This document shows positions 48,366-60,862 of a stretch of 64,000 nucleotides of DNA, one piece after another. Under the pieces are notes generated by a model. The model made no database searches, was not told where the DNA came from, and was given only the letters and a program-made list of their open reading frames with translations. Origin of the DNA: Asterella californica (lineage: Eukaryota; Streptophyta; Marchantiopsida; Marchantiales; Aytoniaceae); assembly GCA_036924285.1 (NCBI GenBank), contig JAYKYS010000010.1, positions 10,205,001 through 10,269,000 of the forward strand. Direction: 5' to 3'. Position numbers and translations under genes: made by a program. Positions within the stretch are counted from its first letter, which is position 1. Each line of letters begins with the position of its first letter.

Positions 48366-49470
48366 TTTAGAGAAGTATAGCCTCGTGTACACGGAACATC
48401 TAACATGACCGCCAAGTAAGGTCTATCACTGGTAAAACTAACGATTGCAGATGTGAGCTAAGATTAGAAAATAAAAACTGTACAATCTGTTCAAGCAAAA
48501 AATGAAAGGAAGAAAATATATTCAAAGGAAACTCCACAGACACAGAAGAGACCAAAACTTACGTGTATTAAAGACTTGTCTCATAAAGAACTGAGGCCAT
48601 ATGATATAATGTCCTAGGACTTAAAGTTGCTAAGTTATCATCAGAACTAAATGGATTCAGTAATATATCAAGTTTTACTTTAATCATTTGAATTATACAG
48701 TATCCTACGTACTACCATTGACGTCTGCTTCTGCAACCATCATGGCAAGATGTTTACATATAGTTTAGATCACTTCCAAAACTATTTTGGGAAAATTTGC
48801 ATTCATTTATCTCATATCTTCACAGGCAAGAGGAAACATAAAACGTGCAGGGTTTTATGCCAGACCCCATGTACATATAGATATGTGTTTCGCAGGTACA
48901 CGAGGTGGAGGCTTTTACTGACCATGACTGGATTGATTTCTTAACTGAGCTTCAAATTTGAAAATGTGTTCTTTTCTGTTCTCCTTATAGAACTGATCAT
49001 ACTCTCCATGAGATTGATATATTTAGCTTGTTTCTTTTTTACGAGAATGCTCCTTTGGCTCGTCTAAACCTGAAGTGAATAATTATTTCTAGTGAAACTA
49101 AGATTTGGTCTCGTAAACTTGAGATGTAATCAGTTCTCTTCAGATATTTATTCTTACCCTTCACGGTCTCACAAACTAGAAGCATTAATTGTTTCCTAAT
49201 GCTCTCACATGTGAACTAACTGAAAGGTTTCACTGTAGAAACAACTTAACCTTAATCTGAAATGAGAGTGAAATTTTTCGTCAATGTATAACGTACTAAA
49301 ACAGTATTTTAACTCCAACTACCAAAGCTGTTGAAATTCTGTGACTAAAAGTTAAAGTTTTATCTTTTCGGTTCACATTTTGCTAATCCCTCTGTATAGA
49401 CAACTTTACGCAAACTGATCGCCTATCAATTAAACTGTTTATTTATTTGGGCGAACCGATATGGCACTAC
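48366..49470. other. AT-rich region without recognised gene
   Basis: Only short open frames. It forms the left flank of copia 2, which is inserted at actac (49466-49470). Confidence 0.5.
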
Positions 49471-49871
49471 TGTTACAAAACTGAGAATTGTACTCCCAAG
49501 TCTCTCAGAATATAGAATTTATCTCCCACAACAGAATGCTACCAGTCTATTAGAACTGATAACAGATTAGCCTGTTAAAAGTGATCAGAAGGAGAACTGA
49601 ACAGAAATATTCCGAGATGATATGTGCACAGCTTTACTTAGACTTCAGAACTGGTACAGACAGAAAGGGCCTCCGACTCATACTACTCTACAGGGAATGT
49701 GGGTTAATATACTAATGATACATAACTGCTGTCACCTCAAAGTGACTTACCTAACTGCTGTCACAGTGCTTCTCACGTCACAAGTCATGTCACAAGTCAC
49801 CTCTTCCTTTTTTACTTTTGTCTTTTTATCTTCCGCAGAGTTTTGATGTGACTCTCTAATGATATTTAACA
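49471..49871 (-). repeat. 3' LTR of copia 2
   Basis: 401 bp, tgttacaaaac at the left end and tatttaaca at the right. It differs from 54040-54440 at 5 sites only. Confidence 0.97.
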
Positions 49872-49881
49872 CCCTCCTTCA

Positions 49882-51450
49882 TTAGAGCATCACTTCTTTC
49901 ATACCTAGTAAATCTCTGATATGTATAAACCTTAGCTTTGGTAAAGCTTTGGTAAAAATATCAGCTAATTGATCTTCCGATGGACAATATTCCAGCTTGA
50001 CTATCTTAGCTTCAATTTTCTCCCTTATATGATGTAACCTTGTCTCCAAACCTTTTGTTCTTTCTCTGATAACTCTATTGTTAGCCAAGAACATTGCACT
50101 CTGATTATCCACATGTAATACTGTTGGTTTTCTCCCATCTCCAGCAATAAATTCCTTAACCATATCAAGGTTATAGAACCATCACTAAGAGCAATGTATT
50201 CAGCTTCAGTTGAAGACCTTGCTACTGTATTCTGCTTCTTGCTGCTCCAACTGATAATTCCACCTGAACATAAGTTGAAGCATGCACCTGATGTGGATTT
50301 TCTGCTGCTAGTATCTCCAGCCCAATCACTATCACTGAAGCCTTGAAGTTCACTTCTCCCCTCCTTAAATATAAGACCAAGATTGATAGTACCTTTCAGA
50401 TATCTCAGAATTCTCTTTGCAGCAACCCAATGAGATGAATTTGGACAATGCATAAATTGACTTAGCCTCCCAACAGCATAGCAAATATCAGGTCTGGTGT
50501 GGATGAGATATCTGAGTTTACCAATTAATTTTCTGTACAGATATTCTTCAATGGTATTTTCAGCTGTAGTCTCCTCAAAACCACTTTCTTGCTCCATTGG
50601 TGTTGCTGATGACTTGCAATCTTCCATCTGAAACTCTCCAAGTATAGACTTTATGTATGCTTGTTGAGAAAGCATAATACAATCCTCCATCTGCCAAATA
50701 TCAACACCAAGGAAGAATCTTGCTAAACCCAAATCAGACATCTCAAACCTCTTGCTGAGTTCTCCTTTGAGTAGTTGCACCAACTCCTTATCACTTCCTG
50801 AGATTAAGATATCATCCACATATAGGATGAGTATGATCCTCTTTGAATTATCTTTCAAGACATAGAGGTTTGGATCCAACTCTGATCTTCTGAGTTCATT
50901 GCTGTGTAGAAACTCATGTATCTCAGAATACCAAACTCTTGGTGCTTGCTTTAATCCATATAAGGATTTTTGAGAATGCACACATGATCTTTCTTCTTTT
51001 TCACTTCAAATCCTGGTGGTTGAACCATGTAAACTTCTTCCTCTAACTCTCCATGAAGGAAAGCTGACTTCACATCCATCTGATGTATTTCCCAGTGGTA
51101 ATGACCAGCAAGAGCCATTACAAGTCTGATTGAATCCCATTTTGCAACTGGTGCAAAAGTTTCTCCATAATCAATCCCTTCTTGTTGCTGAAATCCTCTT
51201 GCTACTAACCTTGCTTTCAGCTTGTCAACTGAACCATCTGATTGTAGCTTGGTTTTGTAAATCCATTTGCATTGGATGGCTCTTTTTCCTCCTGGTAGCT
51301 TAACCAAATCCCACGTATGATTTTTGAGTAGCATTTTATACTCCTCTTGCATAGCTTGTCTCCAACCAGGATCTTTGTTAGCTTCTTCAAATGTAAGTGG
51401 ATTATCCTCCTGAATACTTTCAGCAAGTCCACAGTAATCATCAAGCCTTG
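49882..51450 (-). pseudogene. Copia 2 reverse transcriptase and RNase H, two frameshifts
   Basis: Reverse-transcriptase blocks run in order: GETFAPVAKWDSIRLVMALA, HQMDVKSAFLHGELEEEVYM, LYGLKQAPRVWY, the catalytic LYVDDILISG (about 50808-50826), and FFLGVDI. RNase H shows GFSDSDWAGD, STEAEYIALS and, in another frame, VDNQSAMFLANN, and it ends with DIFTKALPKLRF. A frameshift near 50970 splits the fingers from the palm, and a second near 50170 cuts RNase H before its last catalytic Asp block. Motifs are otherwise well conserved, as expected for a young copy. Confidence 0.95.
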
Positions 51451-53010
51451 CTGGTGGTCTTCTAACTCTTTCTGATCTCCTTACTTGAGAATCTGCTGCA
51501 TGTTGTAAGTCATCTCCTTTAGCTTCATGAATACTTGGTAACTCAGATTCAGAATTTTGTTGAAATTCAACTTGCTCTTCACTAGGATTAGTGAGAGATG
51601 TTGACTGCTCCAAGTCCACCTCAATATCAGATTCTGAATCAATCTGATCTTCACTTGTAGGTAGCTTAAATCTGAATGTATCACAAGTTTCTTTCTCACC
51701 TTCCATCAGATCAGAATCCAACTCAGAGAATCTAACATCTCTGCTGATGTGAGTCTTTCTTGTAGACTGATTGTATACTTTGTAACCCTTGGTTTGCTCA
51801 GCATAGCCCACAAATATACACTTCTCAGATTTTGCATCCAACTTCTGTCTCTTCTCATCATTGATGTGCATGTAAGCTGTGCACCCAAAAATCCTGAAGT
51901 GAGACACATCTGGTTTCACTCCTGTAAATGTCTCTTCAGGTGTCTTGTGCTGCACAGCTGTTGTATATGCTCTGTTCATAATGTAAACAGCTGTGTTGCA
52001 AGCTTCAGCCCAAAAATAATTGGGAAGATTTTTGGCCTTCAGCATGGATCTGCCACTCTCCACAATCACTCTATTTTTCCTTTCAGCTACACCATTTTGT
52101 TGTGGAGTATAAGCTGTGGAAAGTTACCTTTGAATACCATGCTCTTCACAAAACTGAGTAAAGAGGTTAGAACAATATTCTCCTCCTCCATCTGATCTGA
52201 GAACTTTAATCTTCTTGCCACTTTGATTTTCTACAAGAGCCTTGAACTTCTTGAAGTATTCAAATACTTCAGACTTCTGTTTTAGGAAGTAGATCCATGT
52301 CTTTCTGCTCACATCATCAATAAATGTCAGAAAATACTTACAGCCTCCAATAGAGCTTGTTTGCATAGGTCCACAAACATCTGAATGGACCAAGGCCAAC
52401 AACTCTTTTGTTCTTGCACCTCCCTCCTTTGGAAAACTCTTTCTGCTTTGTTTTCCAAATATACATCCTTCACATATATCTCCAGTAGTTGGTAGCTTCA
52501 TCCTTGGTAGTCCTTCTACCATATGATTATCCATCATATGTTTCAGACTTCCAAAGTTCAAGTGTGCAAATCTCTGGTGCCAAAGACTTGCTTGATTATA
52601 AGAATCAACAACAACAGAGACTTCTTGGACTTGAGGTTCAACATTCAAGATATATAATCCTGACTTCTGATCTCTCTTTCCTGAAGCAATAACTCTCTGA
52701 TTATGTGAACCATCCAGTATCTGCACCTTTGTATCATCAAAAATCACCTTCATTCCATGGTCTGTGATTTTTCCAACAGAAAGCAAGTTCTTAGTGAGCT
52801 TTGGAAAAAAGAGTACCTCTTGTATACTCTTCAGATCCCCTTCACTTGTTTTCACTGTCACAACTCCAGTACCTTGAACTTCACATCCTGTACCATCAGC
52901 TTGAGTAACCTTAGAGCCTGCTGTTGCTGAAAAGTCCTTCAAGAGTGATCTTTGGCTGATCATGTGCTTAGAAGCACCAGAATCAATGTACCAATTCTTG
53001 TCTTCTGTTG
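51450..53010 (-). pseudogene. Copia 2 protease and integrase, one nonsense codon
   Basis: The protease active site [11 protein letters not shown] is near 52975-53001. The integrase zinc region has WHQRFAHL and [10 protein letters not shown], and the core has VHSDVCGP (first Asp, about 52380) and LRSDGGGEY (second Asp, about 52190). A TAA at 52124-52126 follows HGIQR. The same frame continues downstream with the NGVAERKNR block that holds the catalytic Glu (about 52085). The nonsense codon therefore falls between the second Asp and the Glu of the active site. The C-terminal part runs to about 51450, with FGCTAYMHI and KCIFVGY. Confidence 0.95.
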
Positions 53011-53019
53011 TTGTAGATA

Positions 53020-53934
53020 TCAAGCTGGTAATAAACATATTACCAACATCTTTCTCTTCTTGTGCATCTTCTTGAGCAGCAACATTACTTGAAGTAGAAT
53101 TCTGACCTTCATTTGCCTTTCTAGCATAGCAATCTTCAATCTTGTGACCTTTCTTTCCACAGAAGAAACAAGTTCCCAACTTCTTTCTGCACTCTTCAAT
53201 CTTGTGACCTTTCTTCTTACAGAATGAGCAGAAAGTTGTGCCTTGATTTCCTGAGTAGGAAGACCCATGTTTCTGAGATTGCTGCTCCTCTCTTCTGTAA
53301 GTCTTCACCATAAAAGCAGATCCTTGATTCTTCTGAGGGAAAAACTTTCTGATCAGCTGCTCTTCTTCATGTAGTAAACTGCACAACTCCTCATAAGTTG
53401 GCATACTCTCCTTTCTGTTGATATCAGAAACAAAATGAAATGGAGTACTAAGACTATTCAAAGTTATAGAAACTAGATTTTCATCACCATATGTCCTTCC
53501 TGCTCTGGTTAGCTGCACATAAATACCATCTATCTTCTCAAGGTGTTCATGAAATCTGCACTCTCATCCATCTTGATAGAGTGTAGATCATTCTTCAACT
53601 TTGCTACTCTATTTTTGCTCACATTATCATATCTGCTAGCTAGCTTCTCCCAAGCTTCTCTTCCTGTATCACAAGCCTCAATGGTAAGCCTGATACTCTC
53701 CTTCACAGCAAGCAGAATATTGGCTAATGCTCTAGTTTGCTTCTTAATGAATCTTAGAGTTTCAAGAGAACTCTCATCATAAAATGGAGCAAGCTTCTCT
53801 TCTCCAGAAACCACACCCCATAAATCATTCTCACTCAGAATGGCTTTCATGATCAGTTTCCAGGAACTGTAATTATTAGGACCTGAAAGTCTAGTGCTCT
53901 CATTCAAACCAAACTCACTGAAAGTAGCAGCCAT
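53020..53934 (-). pseudogene. Copia 2 gag with two zinc knuckles, one frameshift
   Basis: The frame opens MAATFSEFGLNESTRLSGPN followed by YSSWKLIMKAIL, the copia gag start, and runs to 53530. It shifts near 53525 and continues from 53518 with [12 protein letters not shown]. Two CX2CX4HX4C knuckles follow ([14 protein letters not shown] and [14 protein letters not shown], about 53130-53235). Gag would package element RNA. The frameshift separates capsid from nucleocapsid, protease and all of pol. Confidence 0.95.
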
Positions 53935-54039
53935 GGATGCTATCTTGCTGAAAAGATGAGTCCAAAAAACCCCAGAAACTAAATACCAGATTATCAGAAT
54001 TTTAAACCCTTAGCTTGAGCAACCTGTGCTCTGATACCA

Positions 54040-54440
54040 TGTTACAAAACTGAGAATTGTACTCCCAAGTCTCTCAGAATATAGAATTTATCTCCCACAA
54101 CAGAATGCTACCAGTCTATTAGAACTGATAACAGATCAGCCTGTTAAAACTAATCAGAAGGAGAACTGAACAGAAATATTCCGAGATGATATGTGCACAG
54201 CTTTACTTAGACTTCAGAACTGGTACAGACAGAAAGGGCCTCCGACTCATACTACTCTACAGGGAATGTGGGTTAATATACTAATGATACATAACTGCTG
54301 TCACCTCAAAATGACTTACCTAACTGCTGTCACAGTGCTTTTCACGTCACAAGTCATGTCACAAGTCACCTCTTCCTTTTTTACTTTTGTCTTTTTATCT
54401 TCCGCAGAGTTTTGATGTGACTCTCTAATGATATTTAACA
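54040..54440 (-). repeat. 5' LTR of copia 2
   Basis: 401 bp next to the primer-binding site. With 49471-49871 it forms a 98.8% identical pair; three of the five differences are g/a or c/t transitions. Confidence 0.97.
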
Positions 54441-54445
54441 ACTAC

Positions 54446-56101
54446 GGTATATGCTTTCTTTCCTCCCTGGTTAATGAGGAAACATGTTTTTGGGCAATTG
54501 GATTTTCACCACATTTGCTTGACTCAAGCTGACATTCATTCTCATGTCTGTTTCGTCCACACTTGTTCAAGTTGATACTTCTAGCTGAATGGAGATGTCT
54601 GAAGCTGTCTGATAAACTAGAGTGTCTGAGTCTGATATCCTCTCCACCCGAGAATCCGTAGCTGCTTGAGACAGGAGAGGGATCTTTAAACCACACAACT
54701 CACACCCTTACTGTTTTTACATGAGTAAACTACGAATCGTCTAACAAGAACAGTTTTTGGTTATAAGAACTACAGTTTTGGACGTTTAGAGTGTATGGCC
54801 TTACGAGATGTAAGTAGCTTCTTCCAAAGCGTTACCTTATGGTGTGTACCCGACATGGATTGTGCCCTGGGAAGTTTCCCCGTCTAAATCTCCACCGCTG
54901 GTTTTAACCGCTCCTCTAACCAGTTAGGGAGTTAGGGAAGAGCTTTCCACGGTTTATTTTTATACTAATTTTTTATTTACAATATTTTCTAGAAATTATC
55001 ACGTTTTCCTAATTTGAAGAGAAAATAAGACTTTTTAACCTATTACCGTTTGAGAAGAATTTTGAGGTTTTGAGTTTATGATGCTCATTAGAGAACCATT
55101 TAAATACTGCTATGGGAAAATTTCTCCCTTACTCTCTTAATCTGTAAAACAGAGATAAAGATATTTTTATCGCTATACGGGTGGAAATGCTCTAAGACAA
55201 AAGATTAGAGAGTGTGTTTGGACGTTAGTGATTTACTCGGTGCTACCATTTGTCTTGAATCGTTCGTTACCTGACGGGTTTCCTTGCCAGTCAGACCAGA
55301 GGCTAACTGAGGCGTCGCTCTGTTTCCACTTCAAGTGTTGAGCAATTTTGAGGTCGAGGACGCCATCCGTGCTTTTTCTAAACAATTGAAAGATCTGGAC
55401 TGTACTGTACACCCGCCAATGCAGGCGCTATGATTTTCCATGACCTCCTTCTTCCCTTTATCCGACTCATATTCATATATTTTGTGCTTTTCTTTTCTCC
55501 TTTTCTCCTTATTTATTTTTGATCCACGTTCTTTGCGAGCGTGAAACGACTAATTCTCACTATTCGTTTTACTAAACTCGAAAGATTATTCTCACCTATT
55601 CATTCTCCTAATCTCGAAAACTCCCGCCACGCCTTCAAAGACTATCTTGGCCAGTTCTTTTGGTCCCATTAGCGCTTATGCATCCCAAATGAGTGAGTGA
55701 CGCGAAAACACAAAAGGACAACTAATAGTATAGAGGTTGGTACACAGCGAGAAAACGTAATTTGTGCTTAATACTGTTATAATATTCGTTGTCAGTTTTG
55801 TACAATAAAATGACGCGTGTAAGATATGCATGCTACGTCTGCGAAGTTTTCAAGATTCTAAAATGAATACGCACATAGCACCGTTAAATGTAAATCTAAA
55901 TAATTAAGTTTATATAACTATAACTATACAGTTAACTCATGGATTCTCGGACAAGAAACCCATAATCACAATGTGTTCAAACGTAACTTCTTTATAAATT
56001 AACTTTTTTAATAAATAAAAATAAATTCTCAAATATATACTAATTCATGAACTAACCCTTCCCGCAGGCAAACTTAATTCATAAATTGATGATTATGAAT
56101 G
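54446..56101. other. Region right of copia 2, no recognised gene
   Basis: The original target sequence resumes at 54446. A short minus-strand open frame (54696-54442) has no recognised family. The remainder is AT-rich to mixed with no gene seen. Confidence 0.5.
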
Positions 56102-56440
56102 AGCATAATACCTCCTCCATCTTTCATAAATTAAATGAGATGGAGGAGGTGAATATATAATATACATACAGCGCAAGTACAGGGAAGAGGGACCACACAC
56201 GTCAACATGTAGCTCTGATTCTTCCTGCGCCGAGCGATTTATCGGACGGAATAAATAGAGAATGAATGATTTTTTCGTCAAATAATATGCATACAAAATG
56301 AACTTCTGAGAACTTTTACTCGCTTGTTCTTATCCGAAATTTATAAAAATGTTAAGTGAAAATATTATACCAAGTTGATAAAAATTAAAATATTTTATAA
56401 ATACTAATTATTAGTCTAAACTTAGAAAAATGAGAAGACC
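56102..56440. repeat. AT-rich MITE-like element with perfect foldback
   Basis: Perfect 12-bp foldback cctcctccatct (56111-56122) and agatggaggagg (56138-56149) followed by tgaatatata. Further right, atatgcatacaaaatgaact then tctgagaac (about 56284-56313) and an A/T tail shared, inverted, with 48150-48345. Same family as 43823-44710 and 47986-48365. Confidence 0.62.
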
Positions 56441-58846
56441 CGAACATAAACTATAACGGGAGCGCTAACATATGCACTCCCCAAAGTACATATGTGGGCT
56501 ACTTTATCGCCACTAATAGATAATAAATAAAAGCGTACCCATCTCCTGCAATTATTAGTTTTCAGGGGATTGGATGGATATGATTACGTGGAACAAGAAC
56601 AGGACAACTACTTACCACATTATCTCGCATGTTTAAAATCTTGGATAACACTTCAGAAATAAAACTTTTTTGCAATCGGTACATGCAAGTAAATTTATTT
56701 ACTTTAAAGCTTGAGTATGATCACAAGAGCTTCGGGTTACCCAGGTTCCAGAAGACTTTATTTTGCAGGTTTGCTTTCAGGGAACTCAGTAATTTAACCG
56801 TTATGCAGGAAAAGTTTTGGTGATTACGTCTTCATCCCAACTTGGAATTATTGAAATAAAGAATCAATTTAAAACTATTCATCAGCTTTATTATTCATTT
56901 TGAAACAAACTACTGAGTTTTGACAGAGAAATGTTAAGATGGATATTTTGAGGTTTCTTGGAGCAAAAGGGATCTTTTCTTCATACTCAAAATATTAAAA
57001 AGAAAAAGAATATTCTCTTTCATACATTTATTGAATACTTTGCTGAATTCTTCACTGAAATTCGCTTTCAGTGATGCCTTGTCTGGTTGCTATGGTGCCT
57101 ATGTCTGCGGATCCGCATCAAGCATGAGCTGATTGATACAGTCCGGCAACACCTTCATCTGATCATCCTCAAACAACCAGAGAAACTTAATTGTGTTCTC
57201 TTCCACGAAATGCTAGTCAAGTTGAAATGCTATCGAATATCATCGTCACTAACAAACATGTCCACATTTACTTTCGTGATACCGGGAAATGTGAATTTTA
57301 GCATCATCACTCGAATCCACATCATGATTGCTAGGAGCAGCCAAAGTGATGTCATCAGAAAATCAATGCGATCTACTTGATCCTCATGTCCCTCAATAGA
57401 ATTCGTCAGTAGATCCTTGGTTTGACCATCAGCAACATTGCCTCCAACATCTATCTCATCTCAGCAACTTCAATGGGTTGGTCATCGCTTTCAAGGATCA
57501 GACCCACACAAGTTCGGGTAGAGAGCCGGATAATGCAATCTGATCTAAGATGAAGTACTAAACCCTATGCAAATTGATTTGCACAAAACCACTCTAACCT
57601 AAACTATGCTAAACCTGGAGTATTGCATGTAAGGAGATCGGGTTGTTCTACCTCGGACTTAGGGTTGTTTCACCCCGGAGTTAGTGCTGATATCCTTTGT
57701 ATCAGCCCTAACTCTGAGATGGAACAATCCAATCTCTGAGATGAAACACTCAATACTGTAAAGAGCAGCATAGTGTTTCATCCAAAATTAGGACTGATAT
57801 ATTGCATCTCGACCTAGACTCCGAGGTTAAACAATCCGCTGTCAGAGACGATACATCTCGAGATCTAGGACGAAACAATATCACATGAACATCGTTCTTT
57901 ACAAAATTTGAGCATTCATTATTTCATCTACACATTTCATAAACTGAACATGCAAACTTTTATATTATTTTCTCCTCTTACATTCATATGTGTTCTCGAT
58001 TTTCTAAGAGGTTAAGCACGCGCTCTATGGCTTGTTGGGTTTCCTCGGCTGCTTGTTGATGCTCAACTAAGTCTTCTAAAAAACTACTCAACTCTCAAAC
58101 ATCATCTTGTAGTTGGCTAATACTTCCATCTAATTTCTTCTTCGCTTCCTGTGTAGCTGCAACAACATTTTCTACTGTTTGTAATAAATGACAATCAACA
58201 TTGCTCACATTCTCAAGTCGAATATGCAGCTTGGAACCAAATCTATGATCAGAGGCATATCGTTCATATGATTCATACTACAAAAGCTTGAAACTCTAGG
58301 GTTCACTAAAATTATTAGACCTATTTAGCTCCAGTATCGCCTCCTACTCTCTTGCAACCTTGTGCTCAACAGATTAGCTCTGCCACCTTGAGTCATGCTT
58401 GCAACTTCACAGGCTACAACATTGAACATGGTCTCATCACCATTGAAAACAACGCACTTAGGCAACTCCATCACAAGTACACTAGTAACACTATGATCGC
58501 TCAGTTTCACATAGAAGAACCAAGTCCATTCTCCATCATGTGCACCACACATGGTATCATCAACTGTGGGTTTCATACTCAGACGACTCTACGAGTTATA
58601 ACTGGATAATCTTTCAATCGCTCTTGAACATCATCTGTCCTCTACAACGATAACCACAAGCTTTATAAACGTACTTCAGTTAATCGTTCGCAAGATTTGC
58701 ACAATTCAGTTGCTCATTCACAAGAACAGTAGTTTGTGCTGAAAAACCCTTCATCATCAAATATCATCATTGATCTCAACCAAACAGCCGGGCAAACGCA
58801 CCACATGTGAAACATATCCTTGTTCGGCCATAGCTCCTCTAGCTCG
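56441..58846. other. Region with no recognised gene; imperfect long foldback inside
   Basis: 57650-57870 is made of loosely repeated phrases (cggagttag, gaaacaat, ctctgagat). About 57664-57731 folds back imperfectly around tcctttg with arms of about 28 nt. Open frames at 57087-57380 and 58325-58609 lack family resemblance. Confidence 0.45.
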
Positions 58847-58895
58847 CAATGATGGTTACAACGATTGCGCACAGCAATCGTTGTAACCATCATTG
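58847..58895. repeat. Perfect 21-bp hairpin
   Basis: Arms 58847-58867 (caatgatggttacaacgatt plus g) and 58875-58895 are exact reverse complements around the 7-nt loop cgcacag. The phrase cgttgcgcacag recurs at about 58901-58912, just outside the second arm. Confidence 0.92.
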
Positions 58896-60862
58896 TAATC
58901 GTTGCGCACAGTTCAAGAAGATCTTAGGTGGGATACTTTCCTCTTGGTCATGACGTCATATCGTGCCTTAACCTGCAATCACCGAACAATCCGGTGCTAC
59001 TACCGCCATGTCTATGATCGACCGCTTGGTAACTCCAAGAGATACATGAAAGTAAAATCCTTCACTCTGGGGATGTCAAAGTCCAACTGTTTTGAGAGGG
59101 ATAGCTCCAAGTAAAAAACCTCAGTTCAGTTTGAAGTTTTACGTTAACCTCGAGTATGAGTATAAATAAAAGAATAACGCGGAAGCATGTTGTGGATCAT
59201 GTGCGTGTTCATGACGGAGTAGTGAACAGCAGTACAACAATTAGTGCTCCATCATCATTAGTGGCTTGATGTGGGTCTTTTCATCCGTTGGTTATTCATT
59301 GCGTCGCGTGTTTCATCTCCATCATCTACTGCTGAAGGAGATTGTGTAATCGAGGTCAATGTTGATCGAGTCCCCATTGATGTTCAAGGCGAATTGGATA
59401 AGGTGGGCTAGATTCAACATCAAATCTAAGAGTTTGGAAGATGACGACCATCAATGAAGTTCACAGCAGCTCAAGATAGATAGTAATCTTGTTATCTTCT
59501 CTCAAGCATATGCGAGATTGGAGACGGTTACTCATCATGTGGAGGATGCTAAGAGAGAAGTTGAATATGCTGAGCTCGAGATCTGCAAGAGGACGTAGGA
59601 CGGGGATTTGAGAGTGCAGCTTCTAGCAAAGAAGCAGAGGGTACTTGACCTGAAGCAAGAGAACCATCATCTGAAAGTCGACGTCAGTGATCTACAAGAT
59701 TGGTGAGCATGCATGATCTATCCTTAGCAACGAAGACTCTAGATGTAGAGAATTTGACCAGGTGGAACTAGGATATCAAAGACGAGTTGGTATACATCCA
59801 GAAACAACATTCTGAGCTAAAGGAGCTGAATGAAGCGATGACAAAACAATACTTTGTGACACTGGCTGAAAATGATAAGCAAGTACATGAGCTAGATATC
59901 ATAGCCAAACAACATCTACAGGAGGTCCAGTCAATTGCATTCCAGCAGACTCGGAGGTCAACCACTGGTGTTCAGCCAGACAGGAAAATGGATTGAGAAG
60001 TTGAAGGAACAGTTCTGTGATGCTCCATCTAAGTTGGCTCTAGAATCCATGACACGGACTATAGTTGATCAGGAAGAGAGATTGGTCAGAAGAGAGCATG
60101 ACTTCTTCAAGAACGTTAAGCACTTGAACAGAGATCATGCTAAGCAGACGCATGATTTTAGTGCTGCTAAGGTAGTTCTATATCGTGGTGCGCGGGTGAT
60201 GATGACAGAGAGAGAAAGGAGGATCAGTTCACGCAGCTTCCACATGGATTCTTCAAGAACTGGGACTGCAAGTCTCTTCGACATGGTGGAATAGTTGGTA
60301 TTCTTGGGCTGTTTTGTGGAGGTAAGCCTTGTGTGATTTGCACAAGGACATTTGTCTTGCAAAAGGTTACCTCACAAGGATATATGAGCATGTCTTACAC
60401 CTAGGCTGTTTGATAAAGACATTAAAGACCAGAGATCATTTTCTCGTGTGCATGAGGATCTATCGTCCATAGTTATAACGCTTGTTTTTCCTCAATGACA
60501 TACTGAGCAGAGTTGTGGATCTTACTTATCAGGAGGGTCCTGAACAGAGATGACGTAAAGAGATTATCTTGCTGTATTTGACATGATGTGTCTTAGAGTA
60601 TATGGTCCTACATAAAAAAAGTGGAACATTGGAACAAAACAGAGAGATGGTAGAGGAGTTCCTCCGTAGTGTGGACCAATAATTTTCAGATGACAAGCTC
60701 AGACCATAAGACAAGGAGGTTGGGAAGTTCCACATGAGACTTGAGATCCGTGGGCTCATAGAACTTTATCTCTGAAGAACTGTTTCATACGGAGATGACG
60801 ACTCTGATTAATGAAAAGTGGTCAGCCGAATGTTAGAACGAGCGGTATGCAGCAATGTATAG
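58896..60862 (+). pseudogene. Coiled-coil coding remnant, probably retroelement-derived
   Basis: The + strand around 59490-60294 reads as charged, heptad-like helix in shifting frames, for example VLDLKQENHHLKVDVSDLQD (from 59641), then ELKELNEAMTKQYF (from 59814) and DQEERLVRREHDFFKNVKH (from 60069), ending FDMVE at 60294. Several stops and frame changes interrupt it. No domain is recognised. A gag-like or host coiled-coil gene origin are both possible. Confidence 0.4.

Larger units (their letters stand above)
49471..54440 (-). mobile_element. Ty1/copia retrotransposon 2, young, full length, frames broken
   Basis: A 4970-bp element with 401-bp LTRs (tgttac ... taaca), bounded by a perfect 5-bp target-site duplication actac (49466-49470 and 54441-54445). 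The primer-binding site on the minus strand reads tggtatcagagcacaggtt (complement of 54021-54039), matching initiator Met tRNA. A purine tract (minus strand gaaggaggg) abuts the left LTR. Coding order gag, protease, integrase, reverse transcriptase, RNase H on the minus strand. The LTRs differ at 5 of 401 positions. Four lesions interrupt the single polyprotein: a frameshift near 53525, a TAA at 52124-52126, and frameshifts near 50970 and 50170. Confidence 0.97.

Noticed and set aside
51749..52195. 148-codon plus-strand frame in copia 2
   Set aside because: Antisense shadow of the integrase coding region.
54191..54415. 74-codon frame repeated at 49622-49846 as a conserved small gene
   Set aside because: Both copies lie inside the two copia 2 LTRs; the similarity is LTR identity.
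57087..57380. 97-codon open frame as a gene
   Set aside because: No domain, no codon bias and no flanking splice sites or promoter.
58325..58609. Open frames on both strands as a gene
   Set aside because: The minus-strand text has some protein character but no recognisable motif, and it lies in repeat-rich sequence.
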